Shown: piece after piece, positions 61,256-64,000 of the stretch
Numbering within the stretch: position 1 is the first letter of the stretch
Layout of the letters: every line of letters begins with the position of its first letter
Assembly: GCA_020091685.1 (NCBI GenBank)
Contig: CM034601.1
Coordinates: 3,906,920-3,970,919 of the forward strand
Source: Lutjanus erythropterus
Taxonomy: Eukaryota > Chordata > Actinopteri > Lutjaniformes > Lutjanidae
Reading direction: 5' to 3'
DNA length: 64,000 nucleotides
Notes under the pieces: model-generated
Told to the model about the DNA's origin: nothing
Seen by the model: only the letters and a program-made list of their open reading frames with translations
The model's database searches: none
Position numbers and translations under genes: made by a program

Positions 61256-61589
61256 TACCAGTGATAAGATAAAATATGAAGTGGGAGCCGAATTCAAAGG
61301 TTTATCAGACACAAAGACAACGCACAGGAGGTTTTAGTCCATTAAAGAGGCTGACGTAAAAGCAGAGCCTGTAACAAGTGAACTATTAAACAAATAAAAC
61401 AACAATATAAGAAGAAATTCAGTAAGGTTTCATCCTGCTTATATTTCTTGATCACTGCTCACAACATTCATTTCCAACTACGTCTTGATGCTTGTGAGAT
61501 AAAAATCACCAAGGCACAATGCTACAAGCCCCGTGCACATGTTTTATTGGCCAAGGCTCTGTGTTGTCAAAGGACAATAAATGAAAAAT

Positions 61590-61800
61590 GAGCTGCTGCA
61601 AGTGTTAAGCTAGGATTAAGATTTTGCCCAGATGACCCAAAGTATTTTTGCTGGAGCCTTTTGGCAGCACCTCTGTGCAACTGTGTCTCTGATCCTCTTT
61701 ACTGTTGCCATTAATTGTTTGTTGCTGGAGCTGCAGGCCTGAGATGAGAGACTTGTCACACTTAATGGTTCAATTACTTTGATTTACAGGGATCTATATG
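61590..61800. promoter_or_regulatory. candidate conserved non-coding element
   Basis: Unique block with GGATTAAGATTTTGCCCAGA, TTGCCATTAATTGTTTGTTG and CACACTTAATGGTTCAATTA, with a paired-type and homeodomain look. Appearance only. Confidence -1.
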
Positions 61801-62626
61801 ACGGAAATGGAATACAATATTCATAAGTATGTTTTCATTAGTGTATAATCAGCTGAAAATAGTGTGTCCACCTCCATGGAGGCCACCATGTTGCACTGCC
61901 ATGTCTCTACCAGTGGTGCATAGAGGAGTCATTATTTGTATTGCATTTGTATAGTACTTTTAATCTGTCTCTGTCTTTTTATTTTTAACGAAACTAAATT
62001 TAATGAGCTGTCTGAAGTCCACCATCGACTCCCCTTTGACTAGGGGATATTGAAAAATCTGAAACTGAAAAAAGAAAAGGTTTTACAGAACAAAAGATTA
62101 TAATATACGTGTATATGTATACCTGTATATTATAATATAGAAGTATACAAAAATATCAGAAATATTGGTTTCCATCACGTTATTTATGCTTTTCTGAATA
62201 ACGTATTTGGATTTGGGTGCATCCCTGGTTTCTACAGCAGCCAAGAACAAACAAACCAAACACTGGCTCTTCATAACTTTTTTTATGTTTGGCCGTTCTG
62301 AAGGTTTGAGTTTGGCTGTATGGCTGTTGCTATCTTGGTTAGTTCAAGCCAGATGTGACCATATTTGGATGAGAGAGTGGAGCTCGTGAGGTTGCTGTGG
62401 TCATGACTTGACAGACTATCGATGTGGCAGCTTGTTATTAACAAGGCAGCGAAGCCTTTGGGGCCATAATTTACAAAATGAACATCATGCTGTATTGCAA
62501 GAAACTTGAAAGCAGCAATTGAGACAATGAAGTCATTAAGAAATCGTTTACTGAGGTAATAAATCAAGAGAGAAATTAGGTAATTTTCTCATAAGACTCC
62601 AAGACTCTAAGTACAATTGAACTTTT

Positions 62627-62740
62627 TGCAGCCAGTGGAGTTGCCCCCTGCTGGCCATTAAAAATAATGCACATTTAAGGCCATTCCGCATTGGCTTCAC
62701 TTTTCAAACCTGGAAGCTACGTCCACTTCTCTCACTTCTT
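62627..62740. mobile_element. MITE fragment, 'GCCCCCTGCTGGCCATTA' family
   Basis: GCAGCCAGTGGAGTTGCCCC, TGCTGGCCATTAAAAATAAT, CATTCCGCATTGGCTTCACT and TTTTCAAACCTGGAAGCTAC are typical of a very common fish short repeat. Ends not resolved. Confidence -1.
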
Positions 62741-63079
62741 CTAGATTTTTTTTTTTTCAGAGCCCTCTGCATTCGCACCCACACTGCATTGCCAGACTAG
62801 CTAGAATAAGGCTGTGTTTCTTCACACAGGGCTAAGGTTGGTCTGAAAACAGCCTTAGAAACAACTCTGTAACAAGTGAAGTCTGAGTTGAGTCCCATTA
62901 AAAGTAACCTAAAGGTAAGAAATGTGCAGTCCCCATAAAGTTCATCTAATTCACTCAAATAGACGGCCTCATGAACTGACTAACCTGTAGAACAACTCTC
63001 AGCTCTCCTGGACTCCAGGGCCTCCAAGTTTGAGAGTCTGGGGAAGTTTTGCATCGGGGAGTCACGAGGGGACATTTAA

Positions 63080-63420
63080 ATTAAAAGTGACAAGGTGCAC
63101 ATAGAGACAAGCCCAGCAGGTTAATGATCGCTGTGCCACCTCCAGGCTCCAGCCATCTGGATAGCTTGTAGCTGCTTCTGCTCGACACAAATGAAGCTAC
63201 CGAGGAGGTAGGTGGCAGAATGGCCAGGAGGTAGGAATCTGGCGGAGGCTGCTGATTAAATGTGAGAGTGGGTGTGAGGTACAGTGCAGCTCTCGCTACC
63301 AGATAATTAAGATATGAGCTACAGGTGACAGTGATGCTAACAAGGACTGTGGCCGCTTTGCCACCTCTTTTTTGAGCGGAGCCTGCCAGCATGATGGACA
63401 GCGAGTCTTTACAGGGTGTC
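63080..63420. other. unique GC-balanced block, nothing nameable
   Basis: Balanced, unique sequence with a 103-codon minus-strand open frame that has no recognisable domain and no splice or start context I can support. Possible regulatory DNA. Confidence -1.
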
Positions 63421-64000
63421 CTTATGGTTAGCGAGGCTCCCTGAAGTGTGACAGAATTACACTCTGAAAGTTAATATTTGGAAAGTCACAGAATGTCTCA
63501 AAAGAAAGTGACAAAAGCTCATTATTTGACAGCTGGTGTGATGCCTCCATTTATTTTAAGGACATCGCACTTTGATCCAGACTGTATGAGCTGCGTGTTC
63601 GCCTCCTGTTAGCTCTTACATCTTCTGTCACAATGTATTAAAAAAAACAGAAAGGTGATAAAACCTGTCACTGGACAGACTTTTCACACCTTCTCATCAG
63701 ACCCTGAGATATACGATTATACTGTATCTAAGGTCCCCAATTGAACTTTTGCAACAGCATTTTCAATTAAGTTAAAATGACACAGAAAAGTTTTATAACC
63801 TGGCTCTACATCTGTCACATATACTTTAAAATGCACAAACTGGATGTGCCATTGAGTTCCCATTGAGAAATTAGCAAACAGGTCTTTGTTTGCCATCAGT
63901 GGCAACCACTTTTAAAAAACGGCAAAATGTCCACCCCAATATAAATGCATTTTTAATATATGTTGCATTTGTGATACTGATGAGACACTTGGAACCAGAA

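Larger units (their letters stand above)
49011..64000. other. 5' flank of sgcd or upstream intron, no gene seen
   Basis: About 15 kb upstream of the sgcd start-codon exon. No open reading frame here carries a recognisable domain. It holds the Tc1-like remnant, several repeat fragments, and a number of unique blocks that read like regulatory DNA. If sgcd has an upstream non-coding exon and promoter, as in mammals, this would be intron rather than intergenic. Stretches at 49.1-50.8, 52.8-53.4, 54.6-55.9 and 59.0-60.3 kb hold nothing I can name. Confidence -1.

Noticed and set aside
1-64000. Retroviral, LTR, Polinton or other virus-like elements and CRISPR arrays
   Set aside because: No paired long terminal repeats, no recognisable virus-type coding remnants and no regularly spaced short repeats were seen.

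Overview
The window looks like a piece of a spiny-rayed teleost fish genome. It is AT-rich and gene-poor, full of short worn transposons of types typical of fish (TTAA-flanked MITEs, Tc1-like remnants, LINE 3' tails) and microsatellites. I find only one gene I can name: delta-sarcoglycan (sgcd), on the minus strand. No complete bacterial-style gene, rRNA, tRNA, CRISPR array or recognisable viral or LTR element is visible.

The sgcd gene is seen as two exons. A purine-rich 5' exon (ending at 48415) stops exactly after an ATG in good Kozak context and is followed by a GTAAGT donor. About 35.2 kb further along the gene, a 186-bp exon (13202 down to 13017) opens with a second in-frame ATG and encodes the cytosolic N-terminus, the single transmembrane helix and the first few extracellular residues. 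It ends in another GTAAGT donor. Together they give a protein starting Met-Met, as I recall for human SGCD. The next coding exon is not found in the remaining 13 kb, so the gene continues off the left edge of the window.

Layout by coordinate: 1-13016 is the 5' part of the intron after the transmembrane exon. It holds old interspersed repeats (1.2-3.9 kb), a complete TTAA MITE (4450-4867), a 27-bp perfect inverted repeat (6853/7186), and CA and CT microsatellites. 13203-48414 is the large intron between the start-codon exon and the transmembrane exon. It carries a foldback MITE (22.3-22.8 kb), a LINE tail nested in an older repeat (22.9-23.4 kb), several repeat pairs, and scattered unique blocks that look like conserved non-coding elements. 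48415-about 49000 is the 5' exon and probable promoter. 49000-64000 is 5' flank (or a further upstream intron) with an internally deleted Tc1-like element (50.9-51.7 kb) and more candidate regulatory blocks, the best at 55.9-56.15 kb.

The likely biology is that of a long-intron muscle gene whose introns and flank hold regulatory DNA and transposon debris. The regulatory calls rest on composition and motif look only and need an alignment to confirm. Repeat family names are from memory of fish repeats and are given cautiously.
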